From CAVZZV01 sp963779845 (GTDB taxonomy: Bacteria > Bacteroidota > Bacteroidia > Bacteroidales > GCA-2748055): a stretch of DNA of 64,000 nt. Positions 35,167 through 43,979 of this stretch are shown here, one piece after another; the stretch's first letter is position 1; each line of letters begins with the position of its first letter. Below the pieces are notes generated by a model, which saw only the letters and a list, made by a program, of their open reading frames with translations, did no database searches and had not been told where the DNA came from. Position numbers and translations under genes: made by a program. The stretch covers positions 744,001 through 808,000 of the forward strand of contig CAVZZV010000001.1 of assembly GCA_963779845.1 (NCBI GenBank), in the 5' to 3' direction.

Positions 35167-35709
35167 ATGAAAATGGGTTCAGCACTTTTCTGGGGCTTAC
35201 TGCTTATCATTCTCGGATTAAGCCTTGTTTTCAGGATCGTCTTTAACATCGACTTCCCTCTGATTAAAATTGTGATCGCCTTTGCCTTGATCTTTCTCGG
35301 CATAAAGATGCTCTTTGGAAGTTTCATGGGATTCAGTAGGGTGAACGTTTCCGGTAACGACTCCGATGTCATTTTCGGTGAAAAACGCTATGACAAATTC
35401 AGCAACCATAAAGAATACAATGTCATATTTGGAAAAGGAGTGTATGATTTTCGCGACTACAACCTGCTCCAGGATGCCGGCCGGATAAAGATCAGCAGTG
35501 TTTTTGGATCCACTGAAATTAAACTCAACAAAAACACACCCGTAAGAGTAAAGGTCGATGCTGCTTTCGCCGGCGTGCATCTTCCGAATGGAAACTCCAC
35601 GGCTTTCGGAACTTCCGTATATGAAAGTCCAGGCCTGGATATTGAAAGTCCGTATCTGGAGCTGAAACTGGATGTTATTTTTGGGGGGGCTGAACTTGAC
35701 CTGTATTGA
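35167..35709 (+). CDS. LiaF-like membrane protein (DUF5668/cell-wall-active antibiotics response family)
   Basis: A 180-residue protein with two or three N-terminal helices (LFWGLLLIILGLSLVF and IKIVIAFALIFLGIKMLFG). After them comes a C-terminal soluble domain of beta repeats (VIFGKGVYDFRDY, ISSVFGSTEIKLNKN, LDVIFGGAELDLY). This arrangement matches LiaF-type proteins. In Firmicutes LiaF restrains an envelope-stress two-component system, but no such system is next to this gene, so the role is unknown. It precedes coaD by 53 nt. Confidence 0.75.
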   Translation: MKMGSALFWGLLLIILGLSLVFRIVFNIDFPLIKIVIAFALIFLGIKMLFGSFMGFSRVNVSGNDSDVIFGEKRYDKFSNHKEYNVIFGKGVYDFRDYNLLQDAGRIKISSVFGSTEIKLNKNTPVRVKVDAAFAGVHLPNGNSTAFGTSVYESPGLDIESPYLELKLDVIFGGAELDLY

Positions 35710-35762
35710 ATATTAAAATGTGAATGATGTGGGCTTTGTTATTTATTTAATTCCCTGAAATA

Positions 35763-36233
35763 ATGTCAAAAACAGCCGTTTTTCCAGGTTCTTTCGACCC
35801 TTTTACTATTGGTCATGAATCTATCGTACGTCGTGCATTGCCTTTGTTTGATAATATTATTATCGGCATAGGATATAATGCCGAGAAGAAAACCTATCTT
35901 TCCCTTGAGAGCCGCAAACGCTTGATTTCTGATGTATTTAAAGACAATCCCAAAATTGAAGTGACCCATTTTGAAGGGCTGACGGTCGATTTTTGCTTCG
36001 AGATGAATGCCCAATATCTTTTAAGGGGGCTCCGCACAGCGGCCGATTTCGAATACGAGCGTGCCATAGGACAGGTGAATAAAGCCATGAGGCCCGAAAT
36101 TGAATCCATCTTCCTTCTGACCTCCCCGGAATATACACCGGTTAATTCTACCATTGTGAGGGACATCCTCCGCCATCGCGGCAATGCCTCCAAATTTTTG
36201 CCCAAGGGAATAGACATTGCCAAATATCTCTAA
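35763..36233 (+). CDS. coaD: Phosphopantetheine adenylyltransferase
   Basis: Coenzyme A biosynthesis enzyme that joins ATP and 4'-phosphopantetheine. The 156 residues show the family signatures AVFPGSFDPFTIGHESIVRRAL with the nucleotidyltransferase TxGH variant (TIGH), LLRGLRTAADFEYE and the SSTIVRD-like end (VNSTIVRDILRHRG). Length is standard. Its TAA stop shares a base with the ATG of the next gene (TAATG), so the thioredoxin-fold protein is translationally coupled. Confidence 0.96.
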   Translation: MSKTAVFPGSFDPFTIGHESIVRRALPLFDNIIIGIGYNAEKKTYLSLESRKRLISDVFKDNPKIEVTHFEGLTVDFCFEMNAQYLLRGLRTAADFEYERAIGQVNKAMRPEIESIFLLTSPEYTPVNSTIVRDILRHRGNASKFLPKGIDIAKYL

Positions 36234-37678
36234 TGAAGTTTTTCTTTCTGAATATTTTCCTCCTGGTCTTTAGGGCTTATACCGTAATGCTCGCTGGAAC
36301 GATTAACATAGAAGGATCTGCTCAGGGTTTCAAGGGAGAGTCCTTAAGCTTCTTTGTCTATGATGATCCCTTTTTTAATACCATCACTGAAATTACCCGG
36401 ACTCAGGTGTCTGACGACGGAAAATTCAAACTGCAGTTCCAGAGCGATGAAACTTTATGCCTTTATACCCAGGCGGGACCTTACCTGCCTTATCTGTTTG
36501 TTGAGCCCGGCAATAATTACAGAATTGATTTGCCTGAAATATCCATGATCCCGGATGATTGGAAACACAATCCCTATTTTCAAAAAGTTCCTTTACATAT
36601 TAAAAACCTTTCCGTGGACTGCCATACATGCAGCAAAGATGAATCTACGGAACTTAACCAGGCGATAAGACAAATTGACAGAGATTTTAACCCTTTCCTG
36701 GATAAACAATTACTCAGATATTACCTTCCGAAACTTTCAGCCGAAAAAAGAGATTCATTTATTCAGGTTACCTTTCGGCATGTGATGGTAAGTGACCAGG
36801 ACTATTATAACGATTATGTTAAGTATAAGAAAGCCCTGTTGGAATTTAACGTTTCTGATCACAATTTAGACTCTATCATAAGGCAATCCATTCTGGAATC
36901 TAAAGTGAACTATCATAATCCTGCTTACAGGGAACTATTTCTCCTGATTTTCGATGATTATTTCACACATCTCAGGGAAAAGGAGGGACTGTCGGAATTA
37001 TTCAGGATTTTTGCAAAATTTGATTATAAGAGTCTCAAAAGTACCCTGCAAAAAGTTCCTGTTTTTCAGAACGAATCCATTTTTAATATGGTTTATCTTC
37101 ATGAACTTTATAAAGCATTCTATTCAAATCTCTATGATAAAAATTTAATTCTTGCGCTGTTAATGGATCTACCCACTTCATTTTCCCCTCTGGAAATGAA
37201 AATTGCCCATACCCTGTACAACCAATTTACAAATCTCAGGACCGGTTATCCTTCCCCTTCTTTCAGACTACAGGACATTTCGGGGGATTCACTCCGGTCG
37301 GATTCACTGAAAGGCGATTATGTTCTTATTGGATTTTGCGATGCCCAGAGCAAGGATTGCCTAAAAGAGTTTGAATATCTGAAATACCTTCATGACAAGC
37401 ACAACGATTACCTAAAAATCATAACGGTCATCCCCACTTCCGAAACTCACCTTCCAGCCATTCTGGAATCCAATTCGTCCGGTTGGTCTGTGGTAAGTTC
37501 TCCTTCCGGGGACAGCCTGATGACCCGGTTTAATGTCAGGGCAATGCCCGTTTTCTATCTCATCGACCGGAATGGCAATTTACTCTTGTCCCCTGCAATG
37601 AACCCTTCTGAAGGACTTGAACAAAAGCTATTTACTATCATGCGTGATGCGGGGGATTTTCTGAGGAAACCGGATTAG
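36233..37678 (+). CDS. Thioredoxin-fold (TlpA-like) protein with altered CxxC
   Basis: A 481-residue exported protein with an N-terminal hydrophobic signal (KFFFLNIFLLVFRAYTVMLAG) and a beta-rich segment (SAQGFKGESLSFFVYDDPF). A large helical middle region follows, then a C-terminal redoxin domain from about residue 345. The redoxin domain reads DYVLIGFCDAQSKDCLKEF where the family has FWAxWCPPC: the first Cys of CxxC is Ser (SKDC), while the second is kept and an extra Cys replaces the Trp. The cis-Pro motif RAMPVFYLID is present. Normal disulfide reduction is therefore doubtful. It starts at the coaD stop, and its last 41 nt overlap the convergent NUDIX gene. Confidence 0.75.
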   Translation: MKFFFLNIFLLVFRAYTVMLAGTINIEGSAQGFKGESLSFFVYDDPFFNTITEITRTQVSDDGKFKLQFQSDETLCLYTQAGPYLPYLFVEPGNNYRIDLPEISMIPDDWKHNPYFQKVPLHIKNLSVDCHTCSKDESTELNQAIRQIDRDFNPFLDKQLLRYYLPKLSAEKRDSFIQVTFRHVMVSDQDYYNDYVKYKKALLEFNVSDHNLDSIIRQSILESKVNYHNPAYRELFLLIFDDYFTHLREKEGLSELFRIFAKFDYKSLKSTLQKVPVFQNESIFNMVYLHELYKAFYSNLYDKNLILALLMDLPTSFSPLEMKIAHTLYNQFTNLRTGYPSPSFRLQDISGDSLRSDSLKGDYVLIGFCDAQSKDCLKEFEYLKYLHDKHNDYLKIITVIPTSETHLPAILESNSSGWSVVSSPSGDSLMTRFNVRAMPVFYLIDRNGNLLLSPAMNPSEGLEQKLFTIMRDAGDFLRKPD

Positions 37679-38297
37679 GCAAATGCACAATACCCCCATC
37701 TTTAAGCACATCAAGAATGGACAGGTAGGTATTTTTTAAAAAATAATCAAGGTTTTGAGGATCGGCCCATTGTGCATTTGTTATATTTTCAAGTTCCTGA
37801 GGAACAGGGTCCTCAGTATCTGAGGTAATCATTTCAAACCAATGGGTGGTTTTTAGTACCTGTGTACCGTTTATTAAATAGGTATGATAGGTTTTGGTAA
37901 GCGGTCTGATGATACTTAATTGTTTGAGCCCACATTCTTCCGCTACTTCCCTCAAGGCAGTATCTTCATTGCTTTCCCCCTTCTCCTGCTTTCCCTTCGG
38001 CAAATCCCACATCCCGTTTCGGAAGATAACGAGCAGTTCACCTTTGGAATTTCTTACCAGTCCTCCGGCTGCGGTAACCGGTTTGAAACAGGATTGAAAT
38101 GTTTTCCATGCTTTTCTGGCATCGTGGTGAATAAGTAAAAGGTTTGCTACCCCGGTAAGTTCAAAAAAAAGATGGGCGATCTTTTCCATATTGGTATGGA
38201 TGTCGCAAGGATAAAACAACCCGTTGGCATTTTTTAGAGAATGAATGAAATCCTCCTCAAAAAAAACTGTTCTATCCTTAAAAAAAACTTTATACAT
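37638..38297 (-). CDS. NUDIX hydrolase family protein
   Basis: From ATG 38297 this gives 219 residues. A longer frame to 38384 exists but would run inside pyrE. The N-terminal 90 residues are specific (KDRTVFFEEDF, then a helical region). The NUDIX domain follows with the box KGKQEKGESNEDTALREVAEECGL, matching GX5EX7REUXEEXGU. Probably hydrolyses a nucleoside diphosphate derivative, with an unknown substrate. Start codons of this gene and the divergent pyrE are only 10 nt apart, so their promoters must lie in each other's coding sequence. The 3' end overlaps the convergent thioredoxin-like gene by 41 nt. Confidence 0.85.
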   Translation of the reverse strand: MYKVFFKDRTVFFEEDFIHSLKNANGLFYPCDIHTNMEKIAHLFFELTGVANLLLIHHDARKAWKTFQSCFKPVTAAGGLVRNSKGELLVIFRNGMWDLPKGKQEKGESNEDTALREVAEECGLKQLSIIRPLTKTYHTYLINGTQVLKTTHWFEMITSDTEDPVPQELENITNAQWADPQNLDYFLKNTYLSILDVLKDGGIVHLPNPVSSENPPHHA

Positions 38298-38300
38298 TTG
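38293..38300 (+). promoter_or_regulatory. Candidate -7 promoter element of pyrE
   Basis: TACATTTG matches TAnnTTTG exactly and ends 7 nt before the pyrE ATG, overlapping the start codon of the divergent NUDIX gene. If used, the pyrE mRNA would have almost no leader. No good TTG lies at the expected distance. Confidence 0.45.
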
Positions 38301-38307
38301 TCGAATT

Positions 38308-38937
38308 ATGAATACAAAGGAAAAACTCGCCAGGTATCTACTGCAAAGTAAAGCAATTAAATTAGAACCGACAAAACCTTTCACCTGGGCTTCAGGATGG
38401 AAATCCCCTATCTACTGTGATAATAGAAAAACCTTGTCATACCCGGAGATCAGGGATTTTATAAAGACAGAGTTTGTTAGCCTTATCCACGATAATTTCG
38501 GCAAACCTGACATGATCGCCGGAGTGGCCACTGGAGCAATTGCCCATGGAGCGTTGGTGGCCGATGCACTCCATCTTCCTTTTGTATACGTTCGTTCAAA
38601 TGCTAAGGAACATGGAATGGAAAATCTTATTGAAGGGGAACTGAAAGCAGGTCAGAAGGTTATCGTTATCGAAGATCTTATATCGACTGGTGGGAGCAGC
38701 TTGAAAGCTGTGTCGGCGTTAAGGCAGGCCAAAGCTGAAGTGATGGGAATGGTCGCTATATTCAGCTATGGATTTGAAAAAGCTGAACTCAACTTCAAAA
38801 ATTCGGGCTGCACCCTCTTTACCCTTGGAGATTACGAAGAGTTAATTCATACCGCAGTAGAAACCGGATATATTGACAAGGATAAGTTGGAAATTTTAAA
38901 AGAGTGGAGAAAAGATCCCGGGAACTGGGGACAATAA
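38308..38937 (+). CDS. pyrE: Orotate phosphoribosyltransferase
   Basis: Pyrimidine synthesis enzyme forming orotidine monophosphate from orotate and PRPP. The 209 residues from ATG 38308 match family length. A longer frame from 38245 would add a basic leader and overlap the NUDIX gene. Signatures are FTWASGWKSPIYCDNRKTLSYP near the start and the PRPP-binding loop VIVIEDLISTGGSSLKAV, the standard DD/E-D-x-x-S/T-x-G-G-S form. It is followed 13 nt later by an SRPBCC-domain gene, so the two may be co-transcribed. Confidence 0.95.
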   Translation: MNTKEKLARYLLQSKAIKLEPTKPFTWASGWKSPIYCDNRKTLSYPEIRDFIKTEFVSLIHDNFGKPDMIAGVATGAIAHGALVADALHLPFVYVRSNAKEHGMENLIEGELKAGQKVIVIEDLISTGGSSLKAVSALRQAKAEVMGMVAIFSYGFEKAELNFKNSGCTLFTLGDYEELIHTAVETGYIDKDKLEILKEWRKDPGNWGQ

Positions 38938-38950
38938 ATATACAAGGAAT

Positions 38951-39355
38951 ATGGGAAAGATAGAGAGCAAAACAGGCACGATAAAACATAGCGATGAAGT
39001 GATTTATAATTTTTTATCTGACTTCAATAATTTCGAACAAATAGTACCAAAAGACAAGGTATCTGACTGGTCTTCCACAACGGACAACTGTTCATTCAAA
39101 GTTGATGGAATTGGCAGTGCCGGAATGAAAATAATCGAAAAAGAGCCTCACAAGTTGATTAAAATAACTTCTGAGGGGAATACTCCGGTGAACTTCCAGC
39201 TTTGGATACAGCTCAAAAAAATTGATGAGTGGGATACCCGCATTAAAATTACGGTAGAGCCAAAAATTAATCCTGTAATGCTGGGAATGGTCAAAAAACC
39301 CCTTAAGAATTTCGTTGACAGTTTGATTGACCAGGTAGAGAAGATTCCCTTTTAG
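38951..39355 (+). CDS. SRPBCC-fold (START-like) protein
   Basis: A 134-residue protein with the helix-grip pattern of the SRPBCC/polyketide cyclase-like superfamily: a first strand KIESKTGTIKHSDEVIYNFLSDFNNFEQIVP, several alternating strands (KVDGIGSAGMKIIEKEPHKLIKITSE) and a long C-terminal helix (VKKPLKNFVDSLIDQVEKIP). Members bind hydrophobic ligands, but no ligand can be named. It follows pyrE by 13 nt and is convergent to birA with 27 nt between the stops. Confidence 0.75.
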   Translation: MGKIESKTGTIKHSDEVIYNFLSDFNNFEQIVPKDKVSDWSSTTDNCSFKVDGIGSAGMKIIEKEPHKLIKITSEGNTPVNFQLWIQLKKIDEWDTRIKITVEPKINPVMLGMVKKPLKNFVDSLIDQVEKIPF

Positions 39356-39382
39356 CAGGAATCCTGGAAGATCGGGGGAGGG

Positions 39383-40126
39383 TTATTTAAATTCTACCTC
39401 CTTAAAACCAAAATGTAGAGCTTCTCCGGAACTTTTCTGAATTTTTAACCTTCCATCTTCTTCAACTCCGGTAATGGTACCTTCAAATTCCTGCCCTTTA
39501 GCCATGTACCTGGCTTTTTGGTTAAAACGATAAAGGGCGGAAATATAAGCATGATCAATATAATCCGCATCCCAGGTGGTGATGCTTTCATACCAAAATG
39601 AAAAATTTGCCAAAAGCAGTTCGAGGATTTCTTCCACCTCATATTCCTTTCCGCTTAAAGTTTTCATGCTTGTGGCTTCAGGGAGAAAGAGCGGAAAATC
39701 AACCTGATTCACGTTTAGACCTATACCAATAACCGAACTTATGACCTCGTTGTTTTGAATGGTGTTATCAATAAGGATCCCAGCAATTTTCCTCTCCCCT
39801 ACCAATATATCATTTGGCCATTTTATCGAGGTTTTTTCTGCGGTTAAAGGGGCAATTAGATCATAAAGGCCAAGGGCCGCAATTTTAGAAAGATAAAATT
39901 GATGGGCAGCATTAAGCCTTTCCGGCCTAATAGCTATACTGCAGAGAAGGTTCATAGCCTCTTCACTGTGCCAGGTATTTGGGCCCAGCCCTCTTCCCCG
40001 GGTCTGATATTCGGCACGGACCGCGAATGGCACCTTCCTCTTTTTATCTGACAAAAGGGCAGACGCCTGTATATTTGTCGATTCGGTCTCTGCGAAATAA
40101 ATGATTTTGAACTTGTCCTTTGTCAT
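39383..40126 (-). CDS. birA: Biotin--[acetyl-CoA-carboxylase] ligase
   Basis: A 247-residue enzyme that attaches biotin to the carboxyl carrier protein of acetyl-CoA carboxylase. It has no N-terminal DNA-binding domain, so it is a ligase only, not a BirA-type repressor. Catalytic features: ETESTNIQASALL near residue 13, the biotin-binding QTRGRGLGPNTWHS (GRGRxG variant), KWPNDILVGERKIAGILID, and the C-terminal SH3-like part GQEFEGTITGVEEDGRLKIQ. It is divergent from rsfS with a 172-nt gap. Confidence 0.92.
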   Translation of the reverse strand: MTKDKFKIIYFAETESTNIQASALLSDKKRKVPFAVRAEYQTRGRGLGPNTWHSEEAMNLLCSIAIRPERLNAAHQFYLSKIAALGLYDLIAPLTAEKTSIKWPNDILVGERKIAGILIDNTIQNNEVISSVIGIGLNVNQVDFPLFLPEATSMKTLSGKEYEVEEILELLLANFSFWYESITTWDADYIDHAYISALYRFNQKARYMAKGQEFEGTITGVEEDGRLKIQKSSGEALHFGFKEVEFK

Positions 40127-40269
40127 GAAAATGTTTTATATAATATTTAACAAATCTTTTTACATAAAAGTAATGACCTTATTAGTCAACAGCAAAAGTA
40201 ATAATAAAAGCCCGATGCCTAAAGGAAAAATGAATTTCATTGCTCCCCTCCGGTAAAGCATTTTTTGAT

Positions 40270-40277
40270 TACCTTTG
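40270..40277 (+). promoter_or_regulatory. Candidate -7 promoter element of the rsfS-ftsH operon
   Basis: TACCTTTG matches TAnnTTTG exactly and ends 21 nt before the rsfS ATG. The nearest upstream TTG is 27 nt away, longer than the usual spacing, so only half the promoter is supported. Confidence 0.35.
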
Positions 40278-40298
40278 TACTGAAGAAAAAAGAATTGA

Positions 40299-40685
40299 AT
40301 GAAAAAAAGAAAAATCGTTACTGAGGAGGAACTCCTTAATGTTATTATTGAATCCATAAAAAATAAAAAGGGCAAGGAAATTGTTAGTATCGATCTTAGT
40401 AAAATTGATAACTCAGTTTGTGATTATTTCATCATCTCTCATGGCGATTCTACAACCCAGGTCGATGCGATTTCTGAAGAAATAAAGGAAAAGACCCATG
40501 AGCTACTGGAAGTGAAAGTCGGACATGTTGAAGGTCAGCAAAACCGTCAATGGATACTTTTAGACTATTTTACAATAGTGGTTCATGTATTTCTTGAAGA
40601 ACAGAGACGGTTTTATCATCTTGAAGAGCTATGGGCGGACGGTGAAATTACAAGGCATGGAGATAATTTATTAAAAAATGAATAA
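40299..40685 (+). CDS. rsfS: Ribosome silencing factor RsfS
   Basis: A 128-residue protein that binds L14 on the 50S subunit and blocks joining with 30S in starvation. It contains the family core KGKEIVSIDLSKIDNSVCDYFIISHGDSTTQVDAIS and the end motif GQQNRQWILLDYFTIVVHVFLEEQRRFYHLEELW. The length is standard. The gene is the first of an operon: its stop lies 8 nt inside the ftsH start, so the two are translationally coupled. Confidence 0.95.
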   Translation: MKKRKIVTEEELLNVIIESIKNKKGKEIVSIDLSKIDNSVCDYFIISHGDSTTQVDAISEEIKEKTHELLEVKVGHVEGQQNRQWILLDYFTIVVHVFLEEQRRFYHLEELWADGEITRHGDNLLKNE

Positions 40686-42891
40686 CAATTCAAAAGCAAA
40701 TAATACCGGAAAAAAAGAGCTGAAAGACGGTAAGGGCCCTCAGAAACCAAAAATCGGAGGATATTGGATATACATCTTTATAGCACTCGCTTTTCTAAGT
40801 CTCAATCTCTTCAACTTCGGCACTAAACCCGAAGAAATTGATCTGGTAAAACTGGAATCCCTCATAAAAAATCGGGAGGTATCGAAACTTATAGTAATAA
40901 ACAGGGAGTTGGTAGAAGTATACCTGAAAAAAAGCGCGAATTCCAGTGAAGAAAAAACCGACAACTCCAACCGTGGTTTCAGCAGCCTGAGTCAGGAATC
41001 ACCCAACATATGTATACTCCATCATTTCTCAAGATCAGTTTGGACAGGCCATTACAGCATGGCAAAAGGAGGTTGGGTCGGAAAACTGGCCTGAATACCA
41101 CAATGAAACCCGTAGCAATTACTTTGGGGAAATCCTGAGCTGGATAATCCCTATCGCACTCCTGGTGGTTATCTGGCTGTTTATATTCAGGAGAATGAGT
41201 GGAGGGACCGGCGGCGGCGGCGCCGCAAATATCTTCAATGTAGGGAAATCCAGGGCGCAGATTTTTGATAAAAATACCAATGTTAAGATCGATTTCAAGG
41301 ATGTTGCGGGACTTGAGGAAGCAAAGATCGAAGTAAAAGAAATTGTCGATTTTTTAAAAAATCCCAAAGAAATATACCGATCTGGGAGGGAAAATACCCA
41401 AGGGAGCCCTTCTGGTGGGTCCTCCGGGAACAGGAAAAACCCTTCTGGCAAAAGCGGTTGCCGGGGAAGCACATGTGCCTTTCTTTTCCATCTCAGGATC
41501 CGATTTTGTGGAGATGTTTGTGGGAGTAGGTGCATCGAGGGTAAGGGATCTTTTTAAACAGGCCAAGGAAAAAGCCCCTTGTATCGTTTTTATCGATGAA
41601 ATAGATGCTGTGGGCCGGGCACGCGGTCGGAATGCCAGTTTTGGCGCCAACGATGAGCGGGAAAATACCCTAAACCAACTACTCACCGAAATGGACGGGT
41701 TTGGAACAAATTCCGGAGTGATCATCCTCGCAGCCACTAACCGTGCCGATGTTCTCGACCGGGCTTTACTCCGTGCAGGACGGTTCGACAGGCAGATTTC
41801 CGTTGAACTTCCCGACCTTAATGAAAGGAAGAGAGATTTTCAAAGTTCATATGAAACCACTCAAACTGGATAAGGATCTTGACGTGGAATTTCTCTCTAA
41901 ACAAACCCCCGGTTTTTCAGGGGCTGATATTGCCAATGTTTGCAACGAAGCTGCACTCATTGCGGCCCGTAAAAACAAAAAGAAAATTGGAAAACAGGAT
42001 TTCCTTGATGCCATCGACCGCATTATCGGCGGACTGGAAAAGAAGAATAAAATAATCTCCACCCTCGAGAAAAAAACCATCGCTTATCATGAAGCCGGCC
42101 ATGCTACCATAAGTTGGGTTCTGGAATATGCCAATCCCCTGGTCAAAGTAACTATTATCCCCCGTGGAAGGGCTCTCGGTGCAGCCTGGTACCTACCCGA
42201 GGAAAGACAGATTACCACCACCGAGCAAATGCTTGATGAGATGTGCTCAACCCTTGGAGGGAGGGCTTCTGAGGAAATAAACTTTGGCAAAGTTTCCACC
42301 GGGGCACTGAACGATCTCGAAAGAGTCACCAAGCAATCCTATGCGATGATTACCTATTTCGGTATGAGCAAATTGGTAGGGAATTTAAGTTTTTATGATT
42401 CTTCGGGGCAAAATGAATATTCGTTCACCAAACCCTATTCGGATAAAACAGCTGAGCTAATCGATCAGGAAGCAAAAAAACTCGTTGACCAGCAATATGA
42501 AAGGGCCAAAAAGATTTTGGCAGATAATCAAAAAGGTCTTATAGAACTGGCTGAGAAATTACTGGAGAAAGAAGTGATCTTCAGTGAAGATCTTGAGAAA
42601 ATATTCGGAAAAAGAAAATGGGGAAGTCCTGAGGAAATCCAGGTGGCAGCGGTTAAAAGAAAACAAGTACCTGTACTTCCCGGTACAGAAATAGGAAGCA
42701 ACGGCACTACCCAAACTGAGAAACCACCAATAAACGAGAGCAATGGGAAACGCAAAAAACCCGATGCTGCTTCCACCCAGAAACCTGAACCTTCCGTTCC
42801 TAGCAAGGGAAATAAAAGCAGCACTGCTCCCAAAATGGTTAAACCGGCGAAAACCAGTAAGCCATCTGAAAAAGATTCCAAAAACCCTTAA
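40678..42891 (+). pseudogene. ftsH: ATP-dependent zinc metalloprotease FtsH, with three +1 frameshifts
   Basis: Membrane-anchored AAA+ zinc protease. The full protein is spread over four consecutive frame segments: 40678 to about 41003 (signal helix and start of periplasmic domain), then to about 41369 (second helix, DVAGLEEAKIEVKEIVDFLK), then to about 41835 (Walker A GPPGTGKT, Walker B CIVFIDEIDAVG, SRH), then to 42891 (zinc site YHEAGHATISW, protease domain, and a low-complexity Pro/Lys/Ser tail). Each junction is a one-base insertion in the reading direction (CCC near 41002, AAA near 41367, GAGA near 41832). All catalytic motifs are intact. The tail after residue 640 is unusually long. 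Neighbours overlap or abut: rsfS upstream (8-nt overlap) and DUF2007 downstream (15 nt). Confidence 0.9.
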
Positions 42892-42906
42892 GCCAGAGTC
42901 TCAATC

Positions 42907-43110
42907 ATGGATAACGAACGGATCATGGTCTATACCACTAATAAAGGCTTCCAGGCAGAAATTCTAAAACAGGTGCTCGCAGATGAAGGGATTACTGCTT
43001 TTTCGATTGACAAAATGGATTCTGCTTACCTTTTTGGTGAAATAGAAGTTTACGTACGCCCCGACGATGTGATCAAGGCAAAACTGATTATTGAAAAATT
43101 TGAAGAGTGA
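42907..43110 (+). CDS. DUF2007 family protein (putative signal-transducing protein)
   Basis: A 67-residue soluble protein with the compact fold pattern of DUF2007: MVYTTNKGFQAEILKQVLADEGITAFSIDKMDS, then a short strand IEVYVRPDDVIKAKLIIEKFEE. The family resembles P-II-like small proteins but no ligand is established. It follows ftsH by 15 nt, and its TGA overlaps the GTG start of cdsA by four bases, so it belongs to the same operon. Confidence 0.85.
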   Translation: MDNERIMVYTTNKGFQAEILKQVLADEGITAFSIDKMDSAYLFGEIEVYVRPDDVIKAKLIIEKFEE

Positions 43111-43979
43111 AAGATCTGATCAGAAGGTCCATTAGCGGAATCGTTTTCGTAATTCTAATTCTCATTGCGATTTCTCTTAATGAGTTTACCCTTTTCCTGC
43201 TTCTCAGCTTCCTGCTTTTTTTGGGCTTGAAAGAGTTTTATATACTTATTGGCAAAATAGGACATACACCGGTTAACCTGGCAGGAATGTTGGCGGGTTT
43301 TATCTTTTTGGCGACCGCCCTCCTTACCTCCTCAGGTCGGTTGAGCCTGAAAGCCTTTTTTCCTGCTCTGCTCCTGGTATTCTTAATCATTTTTATCCTT
43401 TTATTCAAATCTCCGGTTATAGAAAAAAGAACACCCGATCAATTTTGCAAAAATCCATCCTGCCACAAATTAAGCTCTAAAGCCCCGTTTTTATCTACCC
43501 TGTTTGGCGTTCTATATGTTGCACTTCCTCTTTCCCTCTTTCCATTCATTGCTTTTCTAAGCGGAAAATATTCACCGGATATTCTTTTTGGTTTCTTCAT
43601 CATACTCTGGACCTACGATTCCTTCGCCTACCTTGCAGGAGTAAGTATGGGTAAACATAAAATATATCCTGAAATTTCTCCCGCGAAATCATGGGAAGGA
43701 TTCGCCGGGGGATTAATTTTCGCAGTGCTGGCATCCATACTGTCCGCCCGGATTTTTCCCATACTCAGCCTGGGTCAGTGGATTGCGATATCCCTTATTA
43801 TTGTAACAAGCGGTACCTTAGGGGATTTCTTCGAATCATCACTAAAGCGAAAGGCGGGGATCAAAGATTCCGGGAGCATTATACCCGGACATGGGGGTAT
43901 CCTTGACCGGTTGGATTCAGTATTATTTTCCATTCCGGTTATTTTCATATATCTTTCATTTTTATTTTATATCAGATGA
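43107..43979 (+). CDS. cdsA: Phosphatidate cytidylyltransferase
   Basis: Membrane enzyme making CDP-diacylglycerol, the precursor of membrane phospholipids. The 290 residues have about eight helices and the family signature near the C-terminus, SGTLGDFFESSLKRKAGIKDSGSIIPGHGGILDRLDS. A short Cys-containing insert (FCKNPSCHKLSSKAP, residues about 112-127) is unusual. The start is GTG 43107, overlapping the stop of DUF2007 by four bases. The stop likewise overlaps the psd start by four bases (ATGA), so translation is tightly coupled. Confidence 0.93.
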   Translation: MKDLIRRSISGIVFVILILIAISLNEFTLFLLLSFLLFLGLKEFYILIGKIGHTPVNLAGMLAGFIFLATALLTSSGRLSLKAFFPALLLVFLIIFILLFKSPVIEKRTPDQFCKNPSCHKLSSKAPFLSTLFGVLYVALPLSLFPFIAFLSGKYSPDILFGFFIILWTYDSFAYLAGVSMGKHKIYPEISPAKSWEGFAGGLIFAVLASILSARIFPILSLGQWIAISLIIVTSGTLGDFFESSLKRKAGIKDSGSIIPGHGGILDRLDSVLFSIPVIFIYLSFLFYIR

